Shown here piece by piece: positions 1-5,685 of a stretch of DNA of 10,900 nucleotides (position 1 is its first letter; each line of letters starts with the position of its first letter). The stretch is from CAZJQT01 sp964548655 (GTDB lineage Bacteria > Patescibacteriota > Saccharimonadia > Saccharimonadales > CAZJQT01): positions 1-10,900 of the forward strand of contig CAZJQT010000016.1 of assembly GCA_964548655.1 (NCBI GenBank). Direction: 5' to 3'. Below the pieces are notes generated by a model. That model saw only the letters and a program-made list of their open reading frames with translations. It made no database searches and was not told the DNA's origin. The position numbers and the translations under genes are program-made.

Positions 1-1150
1 CGGCGTGCGTATTGTCAAAGTCTGTTCTTTCAGCAAAGCGCTCAATCTTTTTACCAGTTACCAAAAACCCGTCTTTGGTTTTGCTAACTTGCCAGGAGTC
101 ATCATTAAGCAATCTAATAACTGGCAAAGATATTTTGCTGGTTTTTTTGGCTTGTTTTGAGCGACCAGCTTGTACCAGTTTGCTGAGCATAAATAGTAGC
201 TCCTTAACGCCTTGACCACTTTGAGCTGATATAGCACACAGCTTGGTTCTAGCTGGCACAACTTTTTTAAGTTCGGCCAGTCGGTCGTCAATCAGCTCCT
301 GATCCATGCCGTCGATTTTATTTAGAGCCACTATTTGTGGACGCTTGCTTAGGTCAATAACGTATTCTTTGAGCTCATTTTGAATAGTTTGATAAGCCTC
401 GGCGATGTTTTCTGTATAGGCGTCAACTAAATGCACTAACACCTGAGTACGCTCCACGTGGCGCAGAAACTCGTCACCTAAGCCTTTGCCCTGGGCGGCA
501 CCTTCGATCAAGCCTGGGATATCGGCAAACAGTAGTGATGTGTCACCAACGTCAACTACACCCAGATTCGGTGTTAAGGTTGTAAATGGATAGTTGGCAA
601 TTTCTGGCTTGGCATTACTGACCGCACCCAGCAGTGTAGATTTGCCTGCGTTCGGCAGCCCCACTAGACCAACATCAGCAATCATTTTTAGTTCTAGGGT
701 TACGCTTAGCTCGTCGCCTTTTTCGCCTTTTTCAGCAATACGCGGTGTTTGACGAGTACTGGATACAAAGTGTGCATTGCCAAAACCGCCTTTGCCGCCC
801 TGAGCTATAACAGCCTGCTGACCGTCAGTGATCAAATCTTCTATAACTTGCCCGTCTTCAGACAAAACACTGGTACCGATCGGTACTTTGATAGTTAGAT
901 CTTCGCCATTTTTACCGTGTTTACGCCTTTTACTACCAGCTTGACCCGGTTCAGCACGAAGTTCTTTCTGATAACGAAAATTGGCCAGAGTGTTTTGGTT
1001 GTTGCTAGCCAGTAAGACAACGTCGCCACCCTTGCCACCGTCGCCGCCATCGGGGCCGCCTTTGTCTACATAAATTTCATGCCGAAAACTAACGATGCCG
1101 TTACCACCGTCGCCAGCTTTGATTCTAACCTTAGCTACATCCACAAACAT
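1..1150 (-). CDS. obg: GTPase Obg/CgtA, 3' end cut by window edge
   Basis: Translating the minus strand from the ATG at 1150 gives 383 codons with no stop before base 1, so the C-terminal end is outside the window. Residues 1-155 are the glycine-rich Obg fold (KAGDGGNG, KGGPDGGDGGKGGD, AQGGKGGFGN). The G domain follows: G1 GLPNAGKST at 164-172, G2 YPFTTLTPNLG at 187-197, G3 DIPGLIEGA at 210-218, G4 NKID at 277-280 and G5 SAQ at 308-310. Residues from about 341 onward (DDSWQVSKTKDGFLVTGKKI) begin the OCT domain found in many Obg proteins. Obg GTPases bind the 50S subunit and act in ribosome assembly and stress signalling; that role is family knowledge. The gene lies 43 bases after the LysM-CHAP gene on the same strand. 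No Shine-Dalgarno is visible. A TACTAT hexamer ends 7 bases before the ATG, so a leaderless start is possible. The identification is very secure. Confidence 0.97.
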   Translation of the reverse strand, partial: MFVDVAKVRIKAGDGGNGIVSFRHEIYVDKGGPDGGDGGKGGDVVLLASNNQNTLANFRYQKELRAEPGQAGSKRRKHGKNGEDLTIKVPIGTSVLSEDGQVIEDLITDGQQAVIAQGGKGGFGNAHFVSSTRQTPRIAEKGEKGDELSVTLELKMIADVGLVGLPNAGKSTLLGAVSNAKPEIANYPFTTLTPNLGVVDVGDTSLLFADIPGLIEGAAQGKGLGDEFLRHVERTQVLVHLVDAYTENIAEAYQTIQNELKEYVIDLSKRPQIVALNKIDGMDQELIDDRLAELKKVVPARTKLCAISAQSGQGVKELLFMLSKLVQAGRSKQAKKTSKISLPVIRLLNDDSWQVSKTKDGFLVTGKKIERFAERTDFDNTHA

Positions 1151-1157
1151 ACAGATA

Positions 1158-1188
1158 TAGTACAGAGTGCGGAGTACTTAGTACAGAG
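1158..1188. repeat. 10-bp direct repeat just upstream of obg
   Basis: The sequence tagtacagag occurs at 1158-1167 and again at 1179-1188, 21 bases apart, about two helical turns. It occupies most of the 43-base gap between the CHAP gene stop and the obg ATG. Between the copies lies the near-palindrome gtacttagtac. On the minus strand the copies cover a possible -10 (TACTAT, 1162-1157) and the matching -35 position (TGTACT, 1185-1180, poor consensus). This could be a paired operator for obg or a chance repeat in a short AT-rich spacer. Confidence 0.4.
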
Positions 1189-1193
1189 GTAAA

Positions 1194-2312
1194 TTAGTAA
1201 ATAAATTTGAGGTTGCCGACGGAAGGGATTAACTTCCAGTCAATCCGACCCCAACCACCAGCTGGGGTTGGATCACTCATACTTACTTGACCACGAGAGT
1301 TCATCTCACTTACCCAGAAACTACCATCGCCATTAACTACTTCTACGACAGAAACATGGTCACCGCCTTGGTTAACAGCCACTGCGCCTACTTGCGGACT
1401 AAGCCCAGTCGAAAGACCAGCACGTTGAGCAATGTAATACCAACTGCGGGCATCGCCCAGATTACTAGGTACTGGTCGGCCAATTTCAGCCCGACGGTTA
1501 GCAACATACCAAGTACACCAACCATAGTCATAACCGTTAAAGCCATAAACAGCGCTCAGGCCAAAAGCAAAACCACTGTAACTATAACTAGGCGTTACGA
1601 TACTGCCATCGGGTATCAGAATATGGTCGCCTACAACCAGACCACTGACGTCGGCGTCGTTGTAGTTAATGATACGATCCTTGGCGGTGTTATATTTGGT
1701 GGCTAGCGAGTCAGGCGTGTCACCACTCTTAACCACGTAAACAAAACCACTAACACCAGCTGGCGGTGCAAAGATAGTGGTGCCAGCGGCCACAAAACTG
1801 CCACTAAGACCATTGCTCCACTTGATAGAGTCAGACGAAACGCCCAACTTGGTGGCTACAGAGTTGATAGTGTCGCCACCAACAGCCGTGTATTTTTGAA
1901 TGTCCTTTTTAGAAGGCAATGCAGCTGAAATAACTTGTGGCTTGGCTACAACGTCACTATTAGTCTGGGCAGTCGTTAGCTCGGCATTAACAGAATCGGC
2001 ATGGTTAGCTACTGATGTGGCTTCTTGCAGTCTGGCTAACCTAGCAACGTTAACAGCAATGTCAGCTGAGGATACTTGGTCCAGCGGTCCACTTAAACCA
2101 TCGGCAATGGAGTTAGCTGATGAGTTAGTCGTAAGCGACTGGCTGCTGATTGGGGTGGCTTTAATCACAAAGCCAACAACTGCCAATAACAGGGCTAAAT
2201 TGGCCATAAGCAAAGCAACCCTCGTCGTACGGCGACGGGATTTTAATAGCTTGATGCCAAAAAGGCGCTTTGCAACGGATTTTTTGCGTTCAGCGCCTAA
2301 ACGCTGACTCAA
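1194..2312 (-). CDS. Membrane-anchored or secreted LysM-LysM-CHAP peptidoglycan hydrolase
   Basis: The protein is 372 aa. A very basic N-terminus (residues 1-31) precedes one hydrophobic segment (about 32-50), which reads as a signal anchor or long signal peptide. A Ser/Thr/Ala-rich linker follows. LysM repeats occupy about 138-184 (YTAVGGDTINSVATKLGVSS) and 191-235 (YVVKSGDTPDSLATKYN). A CHAP domain covers about 258-360. Its expected catalytic residues are visible: Cys266 in GWCTWYVANRR, His319 in GDHVSVVEVV, and Glu336 or Asn338 in WVSEMN. CHAP enzymes are amidases or endopeptidases that cut peptidoglycan stem peptides or cross-bridges; which bond is cut here cannot be read. The start is TTG at 2312 with only a weak AGG in front. 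An in-frame ATT at 2333 has a GGAG six bases upstream and is an alternative. The gene follows a promoter and a long structured leader, so it is probably its own transcription unit, possibly read on into obg. Confidence 0.9.
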   Translation of the reverse strand: MSQRLGAERKKSVAKRLFGIKLLKSRRRTTRVALLMANLALLLAVVGFVIKATPISSQSLTTNSSANSIADGLSGPLDQVSSADIAVNVARLARLQEATSVANHADSVNAELTTAQTNSDVVAKPQVISAALPSKKDIQKYTAVGGDTINSVATKLGVSSDSIKWSNGLSGSFVAAGTTIFAPPAGVSGFVYVVKSGDTPDSLATKYNTAKDRIINYNDADVSGLVVGDHILIPDGSIVTPSYSYSGFAFGLSAVYGFNGYDYGWCTWYVANRRAEIGRPVPSNLGDARSWYYIAQRAGLSTGLSPQVGAVAVNQGGDHVSVVEVVNGDGSFWVSEMNSRGQVSMSDPTPAGGWGRIDWKLIPSVGNLKFIY

Positions 2313-2345
2313 AACCTGTGCTTGGCTACGAATGATCTACTCCAT

Positions 2346-2481
2346 GGTTTGTCTAAAACAAACCGACTACAGTTGTTGGTTCTTAGTTACAAATTCTGCC
2401 AGGAGTTCGACCGCCTGGTCTACAAAAACAACAACAGGGGTGGCTCCTCTGTCCGTCTCTGTTAACAGGATGAGCGGCCAC
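2346..2481 (-). promoter_or_regulatory. Structured 5' leader of the LysM-CHAP gene (candidate cis-regulatory RNA)
   Basis: From a predicted start near 2482 to the TTG at 2312 the leader is about 170 nt. Read on the minus strand it contains several pairable arms: GUGGC (2481-2477) with GCCAC (2444-2440); GUUGUUG (2435-2429) with CAACAAC (2378-2372), enclosing CCAGG (2418-2414) with CCUGG (2403-2399); and a perfect hairpin GGUUUGU-UUUAG-ACAAACC (2364-2346). No run of U follows the last hairpin, so it is not an obvious attenuator. Hydrolase genes of this kind are often controlled by c-di-AMP riboswitches, but I cannot find that motif here. The pairing is seen directly; a regulatory role is inferred. 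Confidence 0.4.
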
Positions 2482-2488
2482 GGGTCAG

Positions 2489-2517
2489 ATTGTAGCAAAA
2501 TTAAAGCCTAAAAACAA
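2489..2517 (-). promoter_or_regulatory. Promoter of the LysM-CHAP gene (extended -10)
   Basis: On the minus strand the extended -10 TGCTACAAT lies at 2497-2489 (hexamer TACAAT, 5 of 6 to consensus). TTGTTT (2517-2512) stands at the -35 position with a 17-base spacer. Predicted transcription start is near 2482. The same nonamer TGCTACAAT precedes the ftsA-like gene, which strengthens both calls. The AT-rich stretch upstream (2498-2535) fits a promoter region. Confidence 0.6.
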
Positions 2518-2536
2518 GCAAATTTTAGCACTTTGA

Positions 2537-2564
2537 CCTCTGTTAACCCATAATTTAACAGAGG
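2537..2564 (-). terminator. Perfect hairpin directly after the mltG stop (possible terminator or 3' stabiliser)
   Basis: CCTCTGTTAA (2564-2555 on the minus strand) is exactly complementary to TTAACAGAGG (2546-2537), giving a 10-bp stem with an 8-base loop. It begins at the base after the mltG TAA. No immediate T-run follows in either direction, so it is not a textbook intrinsic terminator. It may mark the mRNA 3' end of the four-gene operon or protect it. Part of the stem sequence (GTTAACAGAG) recurs in the downstream CHAP leader at 2466-2457. Confidence 0.55.
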
Positions 2565-3623
2565 TTACTGGGCACACAATTTTTTGCAATGATCTTTTAC
2601 ATTTTGCTGATGCTCTTCTAGCGTATGAGCAAAATATGTTATGCCGTCATCCCCAGCTACAAAATACAGATAATCGGTATTGGCTGGATGAGCCACGGCG
2701 TCCAGTGACGATTGATTAACATTGCTAATTGGCCCTGGTGGCAAACCAATATGAGTAAAGGTATTGTAGTCGGAATCGTAGTTTAGATCTGGCTGTTTGC
2801 CGTCCTTTAGGGCACCGTAAATGACGGTAACATCCGATTGCAGTGGCAGACCTTGTCTGAGCCGACTCAAGAAGACTTGAGCCACAACGGCTTTGTCAGC
2901 TGGTTTGCTAACCTCTTGCTCGATGATTGAAGCCAGGATCATGCCCTGGTGGACCGTCAAACCCTGGCGAACAATTGCATCCCTGATATCGGGCGTTAGG
3001 TGTTTTTGCATTTCATTCAAAGACGCTCGAATAATGTCAGACGGCTTGCTAGCGGATGTTTTCTGGAACGAATCGGGATACAGATAGCCCTCTAAGTTGG
3101 CGTCAGCTGGTTTATCAGCCAAGGCCGCAGAATTTACGTAAAGATCCGGGTTGAGGGCGGCATCAACGTCCTTAGTGCCAAAACCAGCAGTGTTGATAAG
3201 GGCACTGCGGATCTGATCCAGGCGCTGGGCTGGCAAGATAGTTACTAGATCAGTGGCTACTCTACCCTGTGTCAATATATCTACAATTTCTGATACGCTT
3301 TGGTCAGGATGTAAGTTGTAAGCTCCAGCCTGCAAACGATCACGGGCTGAGGCATTGCGTACAAACCATTCAAAGGCCCAAGACGAGCGAATGACACCCT
3401 TTTGTTGGAGTTCGACAGCAATTTCATGAGCACTACTACCTTCCGGAATATCTATCAAAATACCGCGCTGTGAAGCACTAACGGGCCTCAAGTTTTTGTC
3501 ATAAGTTATTTTGATCACCACGGTGCTGATTAGTATGGCTGCCACTAGCACTATTGAAGCTATCCGCCAAATCCTGGCCCAGTCGCGTTTCTTTATACCA
3601 ACCCGGTAGCTTTTTTTGATCAT
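2565..3623 (-). CDS. mltG: Endolytic murein transglycosylase MltG (YceG-like)
   Basis: The protein is 352 aa, near the usual family length. A basic N-terminus and one transmembrane helix (about 20-38) place the rest outside the membrane. Residues 50-125 form the LysM-like N-terminal part (IDIPEGSSAHEIAVELQQKG, RDRLQAGAYNL). The catalytic YceG region follows: LEGYLYPDSF at 177-186, ASIIEQE at 231-237 with the expected catalytic Glu235, QSDVTVIYG at 262-270 and the hallmark YNTFTHIGLPPGPISNV at 286-302. MltG cleaves nascent glycan strands and releases them from the membrane-bound synthesis machinery. The start is set at the ATG 3623 rather than the in-frame ATG at 3665: it has an AGGGG site (3633-3629) and makes an ATGA overlap with the ruvX stop. 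It is the last gene of the coupled run ftsA-like, J-like, ruvX, mltG and is followed at once by a hairpin. Confidence 0.95.
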   Translation of the reverse strand: MIKKSYRVGIKKRDWARIWRIASIVLVAAILISTVVIKITYDKNLRPVSASQRGILIDIPEGSSAHEIAVELQQKGVIRSSWAFEWFVRNASARDRLQAGAYNLHPDQSVSEIVDILTQGRVATDLVTILPAQRLDQIRSALINTAGFGTKDVDAALNPDLYVNSAALADKPADANLEGYLYPDSFQKTSASKPSDIIRASLNEMQKHLTPDIRDAIVRQGLTVHQGMILASIIEQEVSKPADKAVVAQVFLSRLRQGLPLQSDVTVIYGALKDGKQPDLNYDSDYNTFTHIGLPPGPISNVNQSSLDAVAHPANTDYLYFVAGDDGITYFAHTLEEHQQNVKDHCKKLCAQ

Positions 3624-4030
3624 ATAAGCCCCTGTTCTTTGGCGTAGTCTTCTAGTATCAAACAAGCAGCTTGGGCGTCAATATCACCCTTTTTGTATGG
3701 TTTGCCTGATTGTTTTAGCTGTTCTTCGGCTTGTACTGATGTCAGAGCTTCATCCTGCAAATGAACAGGTAATTTAGTGGCATCTTTTAGACTATCTGCG
3801 AATGTTTCAGAAAACTTGGTCTGGGCAGTTAACTGACCATGAACATCACGTGGATAACCAACCACCAGAGAGGTTACCTGGTGTTCGTTTGTCAGTGTTT
3901 TGATATCGTCAATGATGTTAGGCTGGTTTGCTAGCGTAGTCAGCGCCCTGGGGATTTTGACTTGGTCTGTCATCAAAGCTACACCTATGCGCTTTTCTCC
4001 CACATCCAAAGCCATTATGGAATCTGTCAT
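3620..4030 (-). CDS. ruvX: Putative pre-16S rRNA nuclease / Holliday junction resolvase-like RuvX (YqgF)
   Basis: The protein is 136 aa, the normal YqgF size. It has an RNase H-like fold signature: ALDVGEKRIGVA (7-18, with Asp9), LVVGYPRDVHG (55-65), DEALTSVQAEE (93-103, with Glu94, matching the family's DERLT motif) and DIDAQAACLILEDY (116-129, with Asp118). These supply the three acidic catalytic positions. In E. coli YqgF takes part in 16S rRNA 5'-end maturation; a resolvase role is also proposed for the family. The start ATG at 4030 overlaps the stop of the J-like gene as TAATG, and the TGA overlaps the mltG ATG as ATGA, so all three are probably translationally coupled. ruvX next to mltG is a widespread bacterial arrangement. 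Confidence 0.95.
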   Translation of the reverse strand: MTDSIMALDVGEKRIGVALMTDQVKIPRALTTLANQPNIIDDIKTLTNEHQVTSLVVGYPRDVHGQLTAQTKFSETFADSLKDATKLPVHLQDEALTSVQAEEQLKQSGKPYKKGDIDAQAACLILEDYAKEQGLI

Positions 4031-5685
4031 TATTGCTTCTTGATTGTAATATCAACCTTGCTGGGAATAGTGTTGACCCAGAATGGGCTGAAGCTGATGT
4101 TGACGTCTTTGACGCCTGGGCGGCTCATGATTATGGCCTGAGTGTCGCCCTTTTTCTTGCCCTTGATCTGTTTCTTAAGCGCTGTTTGGTCTATTTGTGG
4201 ACCGATGACGGCATTACTCTGTAGTCTAGCTTTGACTTCTGCGGCTGATGGTTTATCGGTTACTTGCAGCGTAGCATTATCGACACCGGTGTCTTGGACA
4301 GTTTGGGTTTTGGCATCAATATGCTTGCTAACATCGGCTGTGATGATTTTTTTGATATCGTCTTGTTTAACACCAAGTTCAGTGTAGGTTACATTGACGG
4401 TGACGGTGACTTCAGCGGCTGGTTGGTTGGCGGCCGTATCGGGCGCAACCTGGACATCGGCGGCACCAAAAGTGTCAGTCAGGGCTACTGAGTTATCGGC
4501 CTTAAATTGATTGGTCAGCGTGGTGTTGCTGTCATTATTCAATTTGTCCAAGACTTGCTGCTTAGCAGAGTCAATGTCACTCTGACTGACAATTTGAGTG
4601 ATCTTATCGGTGCCTCCACTCATAGCTGCATTGTTATATCCACTTATTTTACTACCAGCGCTCGAGGTAAAGGGCTGGCCAGCGGCTAGATTATACTGCG
4701 CGCCTGGATTAGCAGCTGTAACAGCAACATCTGCTTTGCCATCATTTTTGCATGCTCCTCCACTCGCAGGACTAGTGAAATTACTAGGCGCTACCCCGAC
4801 AGCAACGTTCGTAGTAAAAGACAGGCCTCCATTGGAAAAAACTGTACCAGCAGGTAAGTTTACGGTGTTATCAGTACAATTAATGGCCGTTATAGTCCCG
4901 CCGGCCTTGGTGCCATCATTGCGCTTGCCAGATGTAGCTACCTTGGCTGAATCGGTTTTTTTAAGTGATCGTGCGGTGGCCGGAACAATCAATTTAGCAG
5001 TATCAACATCTTTGATATCTGTTCTAGCATCAATTGTTACATCAACCCCAAAACTGCTGGTATCAGTCGTTATGACTACCTTAGCTTTGGGGAAAATCAC
5101 AGCGGCTAAAACCCACAGAGTTATTATCAAAATTAAGGCTCCACCACCTGTCAGTAACTTGGTTCTAAAACTATCAAAGTTAGGAACCTTGAGTTTCTTG
5201 GCGTATTTAGACGCACTCTTTTTGGCAGATTTGATGCCTTTGCCAACGGCCTCAGCAACATTGTCTACATCTATAATTTCATCGACACCGGCGCCAGCCG
5301 CGGCTAGCTCACCAATTGATTTGTGGCGGTCTAGTTTTTCTTCATCAGAATCTTCATCGCTATCAACCGTCACAGCATGGTCGGCTTTTTCTGGGGCAGA
5401 CGGGATGGCGGGCTTGCTCTGCAAACTTTTGGCTACATGTAAGCCAACTGCTCCAGCCATAGGCAAGAGGCCCGGGTCAGACGTTATGAGGACAATGTTT
5501 TTCTTGGCATCTTCGGCTTTGCGCTTTAATAATTTGAGATTAACGGTAGATTGTAGAGCCGAAGCGCGTTTGGGCAACACCAGCGCAACGACTTTGGCTT
5601 CTGAACGGCGCAGTTTATCAATAATGCCGGTGATTTCATCCTCGACATCAATGTAAATAGTCTGTTTTTCTGGTGTGTCGCTCAT
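4030..5685 (-). CDS. Bitopic baseplate J-like (gp47-type) protein of CPR type
   Basis: The protein is 551 aa. Residues 1-92 form a cytoplasmic alpha/beta domain (VVALVLPKRASALQSTVNLK, IVLITSDPGLLPMAGAVGL). An acidic linker (about 100-120, DSDEDSDEEK) and a lysine-rich stretch (150-176) come next. One transmembrane helix spans about 180-198. The long remainder is Thr/Ala/Asp-rich and should lie outside the membrane. Part of it (about 262-340) has the baseplate J pattern: VNLPAGTVFSNGGLSFTTN, then VAVTAANPGAQYNLAAGQ. The C-terminus carries MSRPGVKDVNISFSPFWV (520-537). Cys270 and Cys312 could form a disulfide. The name reflects fold similarity to phage baseplate wedge proteins, but no phage gene is nearby, so a host envelope role is more likely. 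It is coupled to the ftsA-like gene upstream (ATGA overlap) and ruvX downstream (TAATG). Its layout recalls a PilN-type partner of an actin-like ATPase, but no sequence match to PilN was seen. Function unknown. Confidence 0.75.
   Translation of the reverse strand: MSDTPEKQTIYIDVEDEITGIIDKLRRSEAKVVALVLPKRASALQSTVNLKLLKRKAEDAKKNIVLITSDPGLLPMAGAVGLHVAKSLQSKPAIPSAPEKADHAVTVDSDEDSDEEKLDRHKSIGELAAAGAGVDEIIDVDNVAEAVGKGIKSAKKSASKYAKKLKVPNFDSFRTKLLTGGGALILIITLWVLAAVIFPKAKVVITTDTSSFGVDVTIDARTDIKDVDTAKLIVPATARSLKKTDSAKVATSGKRNDGTKAGGTITAINCTDNTVNLPAGTVFSNGGLSFTTNVAVGVAPSNFTSPASGGACKNDGKADVAVTAANPGAQYNLAAGQPFTSSAGSKISGYNNAAMSGGTDKITQIVSQSDIDSAKQQVLDKLNNDSNTTLTNQFKADNSVALTDTFGAADVQVAPDTAANQPAAEVTVTVNVTYTELGVKQDDIKKIITADVSKHIDAKTQTVQDTGVDNATLQVTDKPSAAEVKARLQSNAVIGPQIDQTALKKQIKGKKKGDTQAIIMSRPGVKDVNISFSPFWVNTIPSKVDITIKKQ

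Noticed and set aside
1287..2307. Plus-strand open frames antisense to the LysM-CHAP gene
   Set aside because: They lie fully inside a well-supported gene and show no domains or start signals.
2399..2418. tRNA T-arm-like sequence (GGTCGAACTCC)
   Set aside because: The loop is 10 bases, and no acceptor stem, D arm or anticodon arm can be placed around it.
2313..2482. c-di-AMP (ydaO/yuaA) riboswitch before the CHAP gene
   Set aside because: The gene type fits, but the conserved blocks such as GGGGAACC and the CAGCUAACCUCG region are not found. GGUCGAACUCCUGGCAG resembles only a small part.
1183..2564. ACCTCTGT directly after the stops of both mltG and the CHAP gene, as a shared 3' element
   Set aside because: Only 8 bases match, and after the CHAP gene the second arm needed for a hairpin is absent, so chance is likely.
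3624..3665. Upstream in-frame ATG for mltG adding 14 residues
   Set aside because: It lies within ruvX with no ribosome binding site, while ATG 3623 has AGGGG and the ATGA overlap and gives a normal N-terminus.
4598..5656. Long open frame on the plus strand (352 codons) antisense to the J-like gene
   Set aside because: It mirrors an Ala/Thr/Asp-rich gene whose codons rarely give stops on the opposite strand. Its product is low-complexity Ala/Leu/Ser with no family pattern and no ribosome binding site.
3620..5685. Alternative genetic code with TGA read as glycine
   Set aside because: TGA ends the ftsA-like and ruvX genes exactly at coupled ATGA overlaps, and the recognised proteins contain no internal TGA at glycine positions.
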